Part shown: positions 33,110-43,240 of the stretch, one piece after another | Position numbering within the stretch: position 1 is the stretch's first letter | Layout of the letters: the number at the start of each line of letters is the position of its first letter | Origin: Nageia nagi | Taxonomy: Eukaryota; Pinophyta | DNA: 64,000 nucleotides | Reading direction: 5' to 3' | NCBI GenBank assembly: GCA_050084985.1 | Contig: JBITNC010000001.1 | Span: 189,720,001-189,784,000, forward strand | Position numbers and translations under genes: made by a program | Notes under the pieces: model-generated | What the model was told of the DNA's origin: nothing | The model's database searches: none | Seen by the model: the letters and a program-made list of their open reading frames with translations, nothing else

Positions 33110-34215
33110 TGTAATATCCCCAAATTTGTAAAATGTCCACTTTCTCTCCTCTTGGAAGTGTGACGTTCTTGGCAAAGGAGGAGAAACCAAAAATAAATTA
33201 ATTTAGGAGTATTTTATTAATATTTTGCATTTATTTCTATAACCAAGGCTAAAGAGACCCTTGAGGCACTCACCCTTGGATTTTATTTAATTAATCTAGC
33301 TTAATTATTTGTAATTAATGTAATATTAGTCTCTCATAATGGGATGTTGCATTTATGAGCCATTGATCTTGTAATTTGGCATCTCTAGGCAACCATTGTG
33401 GGACATTGGGCTTCCTGGGTCCCTAGATGATTTAATTTGTCATCCCAAGACACTAGAAGAGGGACGTTGCTCTTTGGGTGATTCTAAGGTATGATAGATC
33501 TTGTTATAAAAGGAGATGGGATGCATCATTTTCAGGCATGCTTGAAGATCATCAGATTTTATCTCTTTCTAGGGGTTAGCAGCTAGTGGAGTTACAGCTT
33601 TCTAGCTAGCTTAGTGGGAGAGCTCAATCCAGTGTGGAGGAGTTCTTACCTAAGCTAGGATAGTAGCTCAAGCGAGTGAGGTGGAGTTGCTAGAGTAGCT
33701 CAAGCTAGTGAGGTGGAGTTACTGGAATAGTTCGAGCCAGTGTGGTGGAACTATTTCATCCCTGATCTAGATCCAACTAGTGGGGTAGATCCAGATCCAA
33801 CTAGTGCGACCATATTCTAGATCCAAATCTAACCTGCCAAATTAGTGTGAGGAGGCATGTCCTAGATCCAGACCAATTGAATCAGTGTGAGGAGGCTCAT
33901 CCAACATTGGGGAGAAGAGGTTGAAGAACTTACAGGGCTAGATCATCCAAATCTACCTTGTGAGGGCAAACATCCCCCTTCTTAAGCATTTGGGTATTTT
34001 TCCTTGAGTATTGTACTTATCCATTTGGGATGTCCTACCTCTTGAAGAATAAAATTCATTTCTGGCTCTATTTCTTGTTCAATTTGTAGATCTGCTTTGA
34101 ATTGAGCTAGTTAGAAAAATATAAAAATATATATAAATTCCTAAGTAGTGATATTTCAATTTTGGAATATTACACTTTAACAAAATCGCATTTTATGAGT
34201 TTTGGGGATATTATT
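33110..34215 (+). repeat. 3' LTR of chromovirus copy 2
   Basis: Full-length partner of 28478-29582. It starts TGTAATATCCCC (one G-to-A). The end reads GGATATTATT. Confidence 0.9.
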
Positions 34216-34353
34216 GATGCTTAACCCTTATGCAAATGTATATTTTGACCCTCTGTTTACTCATAACCTACTCGTTTCCCTCAATAGGCTCTTGGTCTTT
34301 TTATTTAATGCTTGAAAGTTGAATCATGGTTTGAACACTCTTTAATTTTTTTA

Positions 34354-34355
<2 letters not shown>

Positions 34356-34392
<37 letters not shown>
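34356..34392. repeat. (AT)n microsatellite
   Basis: A 37-bp uninterrupted TA/AT alternation in the copia leader. Confidence 0.95.
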
Positions 34393-34395
<3 letters not shown>

Positions 34396-34954
34396 GCAAA
34401 AATAGAGGATTTTTCTAAAGTATTCTTACAATGATGGCAAGTATTTTTTTAATGTCAAAGTTAAATTTTTACTTGACATTAAAAGGTAATATTTTTTTTC
34501 AATACCTAGAACCTAAAACTTCCTTTAAAAATGTAATTGCTTTTGAGTATTCTTTAAAAAAAACTAGCATTTTCAGGATCATGTTGATTTGAGATCATTC
34601 TTTTAAGTAAAAAGGGGGGAAATCTTTATGATTTTTTACTTAACCTTTATATCCTTTTATGGTATTTATCATTTTTTTTTCAAAGTTAATAAATGAACTT
34701 ATGCAAATTAATAGGATAAGGCATGTTCCTTTCTTAATTTAAATGATGCACACTTAATTTTTTTTAAGCTATGGTAATGATGCATGCTTATTACTTTTAT
34801 GAAATGACGCATATTTATTACTTCAATTTTTTAAGTTATGATCACTCCCTATTTTTTTTAACTTCCTTATGCAAAGTATGGAATAGACTTGTGCAAAATA
34901 AGGAATGATGTAAAAATGTCCTTTAGGGGTTGGTAAATAAAACCCATTAGAATC

Positions 34955-35640
34955 TTAGGTTTCAAACTTTTGAATAGATGATGTTTTACTTATGCTCTTT
35001 ACTTGATATTTTGCATTTTGATTTGTTTGCTTATGAAAATAAAAATGCAAACATTGATATGAGAAACCCCCTAAAATGAACATATCTACATGTACATTTT
35101 GTAATATGACTTGTTTGGGGAGCCATGAGGTGAGAATAGGCAAACTAGAGTCTTTAAGTTCAATGATCCAAATGGTGAAAAATTTTTACTTCTCAATTGC
35201 CCCTAAGTCCTTTATTGGTTTGGACATAACTCCAATAGGTGGATAGGCATGTGTGTAGTGATAGCATATGTTCACATGTCCATTTAGGGATTATCCTAAT
35301 AACCTAAGAGGACAACTTGAAACCTAATCAAGATTAATAATTTAGCCAATCCAATATACATCATAACCTTGAAAAATAGTAGGTACTTCTCCTTGTGAGA
35401 GTATAATGCTAACTAATATGAATTGGTTGAGGACTAGTAGTACTTGCACTCCTCTTGTGTGGGCATCCAAGTGAAGGCCTAATTTTTTAGATAAGAAAAT
35501 AAGCCTCAATAATGTCACTCTACATCTACGATTCTTAAGATGAGAAATGTATTTGGGTACATGGATTTGAGTTGTAAAACATTTGCACTTACGAATCAAA
35601 TCAAGCATGTCTTTAGTGTTAAATTTAGCATGTATTACTT
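34955..35640 (-). other. Conserved antisense reading frame in the copia leader, element 1
   Basis: Minus-strand frames read LGLHLDAHTRGVQVL, SIILSQGEVPTIFQGYDVYW (35342-35608) and then, after a few stops, YHYTHAYPPIGVMSKPI, FTIWIIELKDSSLPILTSWL, FILGGFSYQCLHFYF (34955-35143 and adjoining). The same peptide order occurs antisense in element 2. I recognise no domain. It could be a captured host fragment, an antisense ORF of the family, or chance. Confidence 0.4.
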
Positions 35641-35718
35641 ACTTGGTTAAAACTTAACCTATAATATTATTTATTAAACCACATGCTTATTATTTTTTTT
35701 CACATTTTTATGTAGAAA

Positions 35719-36655
35719 ATAGGAGACTCCTTTTTGCCCAAACACATTCTTGACGGTTCCAACTTTGGGATTTGGGAACCTTGGATGAGAGATAAATTGC
35801 AAGTAAGGAAGTTTTAGCAAATAATGAATGAGAACCTTGTACCTCTTATAGATGAGAAGACACTAGAGTCTTAGAATATGAAGAATGAGTTGGCAACCTC
35901 CATGATCTTTCATGCAGTTTCAAATGATGTGCTCTTGATGATTTCCTTTTCAACCTTGATAAAAAAAAACTTGGAATAAGCTTAAGAAAATATACCTTGG
36001 TTCAAAGTTTTCGAGAAGGTTTACCATTCTCCAAAATTTGCTTCAATCTCATTAAGGGGAAGATGAAAATGTTGCCATCTACTTGAATAAAATCATTAAC
36101 CTAAGGACCCAACTTGTTTCTTATGGGTGCAATTGGATCAATGATGTGTTCATAGTCTTCATCATTCTTCAAAACCTTTCTTTAAAGTTTGAAAACTTTG
36201 TGATGGTTATGGAAACAAGGTTTTATGATGAACAAAAAGTCTTCTCCCTTGAGAACCTTTCTCAGTTCCTTTTGAAGCATGAAAAAACCCTTAACAAAAA
36301 GGTGTTGATTTCTTCTTCTAAGGATAATAATGTTGCTCTTAGAGAAATAAAAACTCATTTCAAAAAGTTCAACTATAAAAATAAATCTTATTGCTCTTCT
36401 TGTAAAAGGTTTGAGAAAAGAGGTAATGGATACAACAACAAAAACAACGGTAATAACCATTTCAAGTAAAGAGATAGGAAAGGCAAAGAAAACAATGCAT
36501 ATCCTGAAGAAAAGTTTGATAGTAATTGTAATTATTATGGCATCCAAGGTCACAAAGGAGTTGATTGCTACAAAAAGAAAATACAGAAAAAGAACAAAGG
36601 CAATGGAAGTGTAAATAACTTCAAAGGAGAGAAAAATATTCAAGCTAGTTTTGTT
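35719..36655 (+). pseudogene. gag of copia element 1
   Basis: The start codon is ATA here (ATG in element 2 at 45857). The N-terminus has FLPKHILDGSNFGIWEPWM, the usual copia gag opening. The UBN2/gag core is broken by stops near 35816-36082. 36083-36469 is open and ends in a Lys/Asn-rich stretch. The zinc knuckle near 36520-36570 reads CNYYGIQGHKGVDC: the second Cys of CX2CX4HX4C is Tyr, as in element 2. Gag would form the particle. A minus-strand ORF here is a shadow. Confidence 0.75.
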
Positions 36656-37720
36656 ATGGCTCTCTACTCCATGTCTTGCTCTTTTTCATTTGATTGGATT
36701 GTTGATTTTGGTTGCTCTAATCATCTATGCTTTGAAAAGGAAAACTTTGAGAACTTTCATAAGTATAGAAAATATGGAGTTCGATAGGTGATATCTCTAC
36801 CCTTGAATTCCAAGGAATTGGGAGTGTGTTGATTCATGAAAAGGTTTTTGAAAATCTTCTCTATGTTCTTAAGTTAAGGATGAACCTTCTCTCCATGATC
36901 CAAGTTGTTAAAAAATGGTGCTTTTTAAGTTTGACTCTCAATCTTGGTGTATTAAGAAAGGACTTGCCATGTTGGTTAAAGGGTCAGTAAAAGATGATCT
37001 CTACATTATAGATCAAGTTCCATCAAAGATGTGTCTTGGTACAAGTGTGTGTTCTAGAAGAAATCTTTGGCACCAATGTTTAGGGCACCTTAACCATAAG
37101 AGTATTCAAGTCATGAAAGACCAAGAACTTATGGAAGGTTTGCCTTCAATTTCTTCTTCAGTTGGTCTATGCAAGAAGTGCATTTTTACCAAGATACATA
37201 AAAAAAGTTTGAAAAAGATAAGGCAACAAGAGCATCTCAAATTCTTCAACTTGTGCATTTAAATTTGATGGGTCCATTTCAAACTAAGTCACTTGAAAGA
37301 GCATCTTATGTTTTGACCTTTATTGATGACTTTAGTAAGATGACCTTTAGGTATCTACTTGAGCACAAAGATCAAACTTTTAAGAGTTTTAAGGTATTTA
37401 AGGCCTTTGTTGAGAATCAAACTAACCTTAAAATCAATATGTTAAAATGAGATAATGGGGGAGAATATAATAATAATAATTTCAATGAATATTGTGCTAA
37501 GTATAGAATCAAGAGGTAGTTTACATTTTCTTACACTCCTCAACAGAATGGTGTTGTCAAAAGGAAAAATAGAATAAGTATGGAGATGGCTAGATGCATG
37601 TTGGGTAATCTTCCTAATTTCTTATGGGGTGAAAATGTGAGCACTACTATTTACACCTTGAATAGGTGTCTTACAAAAGTTATTCTAGGTAAAATTATTT
37701 TTTAAGCATGATTAGAAAGA
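36656..37720 (+). pseudogene. Protease and integrase of copia element 1
   Basis: Protease: WIVDFGCSNHLCF (about 36693-36735), where the catalytic D-S-G is D-F-G. The GAG-pre-integrase zinc module (LWHQCLGHLNHKSIQVM ... CKKCIF) lies within 36915-37262. The integrase core follows with FIDDFSKMTF (first Asp, about 37320-37333), a stop then DNGGEYNNNNF (second Asp, 37451), and NGVVKRKNRISMEMARCMLG with the Glu region altered. FLWGENVSTTIYTLNRC follows at about 37620-37670. Several stops and one frame change. Confidence 0.8.
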
Positions 37721-37744
37721 AAACCTAACATTTCTCACCTTAAG

Positions 37745-39010
37745 GTGTTTGGTTGTGAAGCATTCTCCTACATTATTTTTGAGAAAAGAAAAAAGTTGGT
37801 TAAAAAAGCTAAAAAGTGTATCTTTATGGGTTATGATAGTCAGCATAGAGGTTATAGGCTCTACTATCCATCCTACAAAGTTATATTTGTTTCAAAGGAT
37901 GTAAAGTTTAATGAACTTCTTAAAGAACCTACTTCTAATGAAGATGTTGATGATCTAGAGGACTCTTTAGTTGCACCTAGCTGGTTAGATATTGATCTAG
38001 ACAAGTCACAATAAGAATAAAACTCCCTAACTCAAAGGGTAACAAGGAGCATGAATTTGAATATATTCTTATTTACCAAGATTGATAACAAGAATGAACC
38101 TTCATCCTTCAAAGAAGCTTAAAAACATGAGTGCTGGATGGAAGCCATGAGAGTGGAGTATGAGATGCTTATGAAAAATAAAACTTGGAACTTGGTTCCT
38201 TATCTCAATGAGAAGAATGTGATTGGTAATAAATAAGTGGATCTATAAGGTCAAATTAAATTTAGTTGGATATATTGAGAAATACAAGGCAAGGTTAGTA
38301 GCCAAATGTTTTGCTCAAAAATATGGTGTAGATTATGAGGAAACCTTTGCTTCTGTGGCAAAGATACCTACTATTAGAATTATCCTTGCTCTTTTTGTAG
38401 CTCAAGGATGAAAAGTTTTTCAACTTAATGTCAAGAGTGCATTTCTCAATGGTGACTTAGATGTGGAAATATTCATGAATCAACCAAAAGGGTTTATTGT
38501 GGAAGGCAAAGAGTCCTTTATGTACTGCAAGCTAAAGAAGTCACTATATGGACTTGAGCAAGCACCTCGAGCCTAGTACAAAAAGATTTTAAGGTACTTT
38601 GCAAACATTAGATTCTCCAAGTGTTTTTCTAACTCCAATCTATATATGCTCAATTAGGGAAAAGATGTTGTATTGATTCTCTTTTATGTGGATGATCTTC
38701 TTATAATTGTAAATAATGATAAAATCATTCAAGAGTGCATATCCAAACTTAAGGCAACATTTGAAATGACTAATCTTAGTCTCTTACACTACTATCTTGG
38801 AATGTAAATGTATCAATACAAAGATTGTACTTATATCAATCAATCTAAGTATATATCAAAAATCTTACAAAAGTTTGGAATGGAGGAGTGTAGATATGTT
38901 GTAATCTTAATCTTTCTTGGAATCACTATTTCTCTGAGCTCCAACTCTCAGTTAGCTAATGCTACAACTTATAGGTAATTAATTGGTAGTATTCTATATT
39001 TGAATATATT
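37745..39010 (+). pseudogene. Integrase C-terminus and reverse transcriptase, copia element 1
   Basis: 37745-38014 is the open post-core region (VFGCEAFSYI at its start, HRGYRLYYPSYKVIFVSKDV), typical of copia. The RT (RVT_2 type) follows: KWIYKVKLNLVGYIEKYKAR (38223 on), LVAKCFAQKYGVDYEETFAS, then after a stop FLNGDLDVEIFMNQPKGF and LKKSLYGLEQAPRA. The catalytic FYVDDLL is at 38682-38702. Stops are scattered throughout. Confidence 0.85.
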
Positions 39011-39660
39011 AAGGCTATATATTACCTTTGCAGTGAATCTGATGGCATAATTCATGCAAAAACCATATGTCATATGTTGAGCACCTCATTGTTGTCAAGA
39101 AAATCTTGAGGTATGTTACAAGGACTAAGGATCATACTCTCAAGTATTCTAAGTTACCCTTGTTTGTTCTCTCTAGATTATTAGATTCTAACTATGGAGG
39201 AGATAGAGATGATAAGAAATCAACCTTTACATATGTGTTTAGCATTGGTTCAGGTGCTATCTCTTAGGCTTCCAAGAAGTAGCCTATTATTTCTCTTTCC
39301 ACCATAGAAACTAAATATCATGCCATATTTGTTGCAACCCAAGAAGCCATTTGGCTAAGGCATCTTTTGAAAAATATTAGGTATGAGCAAAGTGGCTCAT
39401 ATTTGATTTCTTCAAACAATTAGTCAGCTATTTTTTTGGCTAAGAATCTTATGTTCCATCAAAGAATAAAACATGTGGAAAAATATGCCCATTTTATCAA
39501 GGACAAGGTTCTTGATGGCATCATACACTTGAAGTATTGTCCATCCACCTTAAACTTTATTGATTTTTTCACCAAGACCCTCTTGAAAGCTCATTTTTGT
39601 AAGCTTAGGGATGCTATCAGGTTGGTGAAGTTGCCCTCAAGGGGAGTGAAGTTTGAATTC
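39011..39660 (+). pseudogene. RNase H of copia element 1
   Basis: LRYVTRTKDHTLKYSKLPLF, YGGDRDDKKSTFTYVFSIGS, AISxASKKxPIISLSTIETK and the terminal HVEKYAHFIKDKVLDGIIHL with FIDFFTKTLLKAHFCKLRD form the normal copia C-terminus. CAG-to-TAG and TGG-to-TAG changes are frequent. Confidence 0.85.
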
Positions 39661-40359
39661 TTATGTTGTATTCATGTTTGTGATGACAAATTCACCCTTA
39701 GGAGGATTTTATGCTTTATAGTGTTGATTTTTATTGTACACCTTCAAGGTAAGTTTGATCTACATTAGGAACTTGTTGAATAAATTTTTAAAGCAAAATA
39801 TTAGCCAATCTAGCACTGTTCAGTTAGCCATATGTGAGGAACTCTTATATATCTTTTGGCACTATTCAATTATCCATATGTGAGGAACTCGTATGTGTAT
39901 GCTCTATTTTTTAATGATAATCAACACATGTTTTATATACAATAGATGACTATGAGTTTTTGGCATGGCATCTTCATGATGACTTACAATGCATCATTGA
40001 TTAGTTCATGATGGAATTTATGTGATTCATCTATTCTTGTTGATATAAATATATTGCATCTAACTGATCTTATTATTTAAGCTGCTTATGACTTGTAGGT
40101 TCCTTAAGATTGTAGGTTACTTACTTCAAGTCTGTAGGCTCTTAGAGACTCTTCATGACTTCTAGTTGGATGACTACTTCATGTACATTGAAATTGGTTA
40201 TGGTTAATGATTGTATTTGGTAAAGTTGTGAGTCTTAAACTACATCCTTTTTACTTCACAAATATGTAAAAAGTTCTCATATTTGTTGTATATATTTAGA
40301 GGAGAACTCTCTTACTTTCTCTCTTATTTTTTCTATCCAAATATTGCATTAAGGGGGAG
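39661..40359 (+). other. 3' untranslated part and PPT of copia element 1
   Basis: No gene. A direct duplication of ...CATATGTGAGGAACTC is near 39830-39890. The PPT AAGGGGGAG (40351-40359) adjoins the LTR. Confidence 0.75.
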
Positions 40360-40750
40360 TGTTAGAATGTATAATGCATTATTGTAAAGGTTTTATAATA
40401 ATCTTCTATATAAGTTCACTAATACTTAAGGGTATCATTTGATACCTTAAGCATTTAAGTGAATATGATAATGTAACTTATCCTACACTTCATGTCATGA
40501 GCATGCCCCTTGGGTAAAAGGGTGTGCATGTCATGCTTTTGTACATTGGATAAAAGGGTGATCCAAAGAGGGATTTTGCCCTATAAATAGAAGGCTCTCT
40601 CTTTGTGATCATATACTAAGTTGGAGGAACCATTTACATCTTGTGTTACATTGTGAGATTACTTTATGAGTTTGTTAGATGTGTATTATAAGCTTTCATA
40701 TGATCTTAAGAGTTTAGAGTTGTTCTTGTTATAATTCAATTCTCTCATCA
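40360..40750 (+). repeat. 3' LTR of copia element 1, with internal deletion
   Basis: It starts TGTTAGAATGTATAATGC. Compared with the 5' LTR it lacks ~108 bp after GATCATATACTAA. It ends TCTCTCATCA. Confidence 0.85.
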
Positions 40751-42743
40751 GGTGTATGGAGAAAAGAACTTACCATTCACTTTGGCTAGTTTGTTGCAAT
40801 TGCATATGTTAGGGGATCGTGAATTACTATTTGTTTCTTCTAAATGTGTTGAATAATTATGATGTGTGTGCCAAGGATGATATGAATTATGAAATATCTC
40901 CTATTATGTGAGAATACTATCTTTGGTTGTCCCAAAATCTACTTGTATGTTACAAAAATGGATGATTTAGAAGTAGCTCTATTAGACAAAAAACATGGTA
41001 AGAACTATCATCTTTTGAAGAGATGGTTGTAAACCTTGGGGACACTCAAAAAATTACTATTGTAGATCATTCTTTCCATGGTGCAAACTTGCAAGATGCT
41101 TTGAATGTCAAGCCTCATGCCACATATATAAGTGACATTGTATTCAAAAATATGGGTCACACCATGTAAGCATCAAGGAAGGTTGTGGAAGTTGATGTGG
41201 TGGTTTCTAAGAGTGGAATATGGTCAAGATTTTTTTTATTTACATTCAAAGAAAAAATGATTTAACTTCATACAAACAATGGTAGTTTAAGCAAAAGGTG
41301 GCAAGCTTCTTGGGCAGAAATATCCCAATCAATAATGTTATCAATGAGTATTTTTTGAAATGCATCTATTGTTGGTCTTGCTAGTTCATAAATGGTTGAA
41401 ATATGGGAAAGCATGTGATGGAAATTTTTTGATTTATTTTCTAATTTGTTGCATACTTTGTAATGCATTTGAGGACTTCATTTATTGAAACAACAACTTT
41501 ACAATCTACGTTGGCTCTCCAAATAGAAAGAATACAAGGGTTGTGAAGATTCAAGCAAGCATCATTAAGGGTAGGAGTGTATTTGTGTTGACCATTTTCA
41601 TCTATTTCAAGGGTAGAGTTTTCTTACAAGATCCAAGGGGCTTTGTATCGAAATTCAATAGATGCTCCCACTTTTTGAAGGCAAGTTTGCAATGTACATC
41701 TTGTATGGCACTGAAAATTATTTACCAATTCTTTGTAATTAGCAGCAAGGTTGTGTAACATAATCATTTCTATATTCAACAAACATGGATCATGGATAAT
41801 ATTTTGAGAAAATATGCAATCATGTAGTGTATTTGGTTTATGGTTACAACCTATTACATAGCTATATAGGTATTTGATTACACTTTGAATTTATTGGAAA
41901 TTATTCCATTCAATGTTGGAAATATCTGGTGCATCTTTCAACCAAAGGAACCTATGGATATGAGGAGAACCTATATGTTACTATTCATACCTATAAGAAG
42001 ACATTATTAGCCAAAAGTTAAAGAATATTTTTTTGTATTTAAAAAATCATCAAAGATGTAATACCTATACCATGAAGCACCAACATTAAAGAGCTTAATT
42101 ACAAAAGTTTTGATGAATGTAGTACATTTGTGGTGCATATAAAATGCTATAAGATGTGGATTTTCAATAATATTTTTTAATCTCCATGTAGAAGATGCTT
42201 GAGGATTTGTGAGTGTGAATGATGGAATGATATCATGCAAATCCATCCATTTTGTATTTGTTGCACTAAGAGTAAAGAAAAGATTTGGGCATACAAGTTG
42301 AATTATCATATCTAAAAGTTTAGTACTGCAACAATTCCAAAATGGTTTTGTTCCATGAATAGATGAGCCAAAACACATTAGATATTCTAGAAGTTTATCA
42401 TTTGGAACATCTTTTAATCTTTGTTGTAGGTATTGAATTGTTACCGGTAAACCATCTCCAATATTTTGGCAAATGAAGACAAATGTTGTTGCTTAAATTT
42501 GATGACAATGAATAATATTTAGTATGAAATATCAAAACCTAGGGTGTTAGGCAAACCTATTATCATGGTATCATATAAGTTGGAGAGTATATTCATGTAA
42601 TTTGATTTTTTTTAGTGGTTTTTGGGTGAATGATGATGCACCGATTGGAAACAAAGTAGAAAATGCCATAACAAATAAGCCTAGAGTGTTGTATTCATTT
42701 ATGGGTGATAGTGAAATTTTTTGCCAATCAATGGAAGGGGTAG
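40751..42743 (-). pseudogene. Helitron Rep-helicase, N-terminal and Rep half
   Basis: Minus-strand frames give the plant Helitron_like_N order: NEYNTLGLFVMAFSTLFPIG (42650-42715), HPRF.YFILN, then CPNLFFTLSATNTKWMDLHD (about 42230-42290), STWRLKNIIENPHLIAFYMH, ASWYRYYIF. The catalytic Rep-type H-x-H is in GSPHIHRFLWLKDAPD (about 41930-41975). Farther on come DACLNLHNPCILSIWRANVD, INEVLKCITKYA and WDISAQEACHLLLKLPL (41268-41330). Rep would nick and join DNA in rolling-circle transposition. Stops and frame changes abound. The gene continues at 26901. The part before NEYN is missing because copia element 2 begins at 42744. Confidence 0.87.
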
Positions 42744-43228
42744 TGTTGGAATGTATAATGCATTATTGTAAAGTTTTGTATTAATCCTCTTTGTAAATTC
42801 ACTAATACTTAAAGGTATCATTAGATACCTTAAGTATTTAAATGAATATGATAATGTAACTTGTCTTCCACTCCATGTCATGAGCATGCCCCTTGGGTAA
42901 AAGGGAGTGAATGTCATGTTTTTGTACATTGGGTAAAAGGATGATCCAAAGAGGGATTTTGGCCTATAAATAGAAGGCTCCCTCTTTGGATCATACACTA
43001 ATTTGTGGAGTAAATTTATGCTATAGGATAGTGTTTAGGAGGATTGTAAGAGTTCATATTGGTGAATGAAGTGAGATCTAGTTAGTGGATGTATTCTTAA
43101 TTGGAGGAACCACTTACATCTTGTGTTATATTGTGAGATTGCTTTATAATTTATTTGGATATGATTGTGAGCTTTCAAAAGATCTTGGTTTTTTAAGAAT
43201 TATATTATTAGTGTTAGTTCCTTCAAAT
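42744..43228 (+). repeat. 5' LTR of copia element 2
   Basis: It starts TGTTGGAATGTATAATGC. The TATA box CTATAAATAG is at 42963-42972. It aligns with 26902-27400. The last ~60 bp differ more, so its exact end next to the PBS is approximate. Confidence 0.83.
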
Positions 43229-43240
43229 TGGTATTAGAGC
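43229..43240 (+). promoter_or_regulatory. Primer-binding site, initiator tRNA-Met (one mismatch)
   Basis: TGGTATTAGAGC, identical to the site in element 1. Confidence 0.75.

Larger units (their letters stand above)
31830..33114 (+). pseudogene. Integrase with C-terminal chromodomain, chromovirus copy 2
   Basis: Stops at 31724, 31793 and 31943 stand at the same codons as in copy 1. The integrase core has [15 protein letters not shown]. The same T7 run (32184-32190) lies before the frame change, then SDRDSRFMS. After this the -1 frame stays readable to the end: 147 codons are open at 32671-33114, covering the linker (PKFYGPYKIIKKVGQVAYKL) and the chromodomain (SIAKYLIKWKGLPLEDATWE, about 32985-33045). 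The stop TAA (33112-33114) lies inside the 3' LTR start. Copy 2 thus shows that one frame change alone separates the N- and C-terminal parts. Confidence 0.86.
28478..34215 (+). mobile_element. Chromovirus-type Ty3/gypsy element, copy 2 (defective, gag-less)
   Basis: Same family and layout as 6259-11854, with LTRs of 1105 and 1106 bp and a 3.53-kb interior. It is inserted in the leader of copia element 1, with a different target duplication from copy 1, so it is an independent transposition. The last two bases of its 3' LTR appear to be TT in place of CA, both transitions on one strand or the other. It shares with copy 1 the lack of gag, the altered protease site, the integrase frame change and several stop codons. 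Confidence 0.92.
34221..35718 (+). other. Leader of copia element 1, second part
   Basis: No plus-strand coding. An (AT)n tract is at 34356-34392. From about 34890 to 35640 it matches 45050-45760 of element 2. In that shared part the minus strand is largely open (34955-35143 and 35342-35608). Confidence 0.65.
26902..40750 (+). mobile_element. Ty1/copia element 1, interrupted by chromovirus copy 2
   Basis: Both LTRs are present (26902-27400 and 40360-40750), with a PBS, a ~2.6-kb leader (without the nested insert), gag, PR, INT, RT, RNase H and a PPT. The order INT before RT defines Ty1/copia. It is inserted in a Helitron Rep-helicase gene running the other way. Imperfect flanks AGTGT (26897-26901) and GGTGT (40751-40755) may be the target duplication. 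All genes carry stops. The same family occupies 42744-50075. Confidence 0.88.

Noticed and set aside
26897-40755. Certain target duplication for copia element 1
   Set aside because: AGTGT and GGTGT match at four of five positions and the LTR end is uncertain; kept only as a possibility in the element entry.
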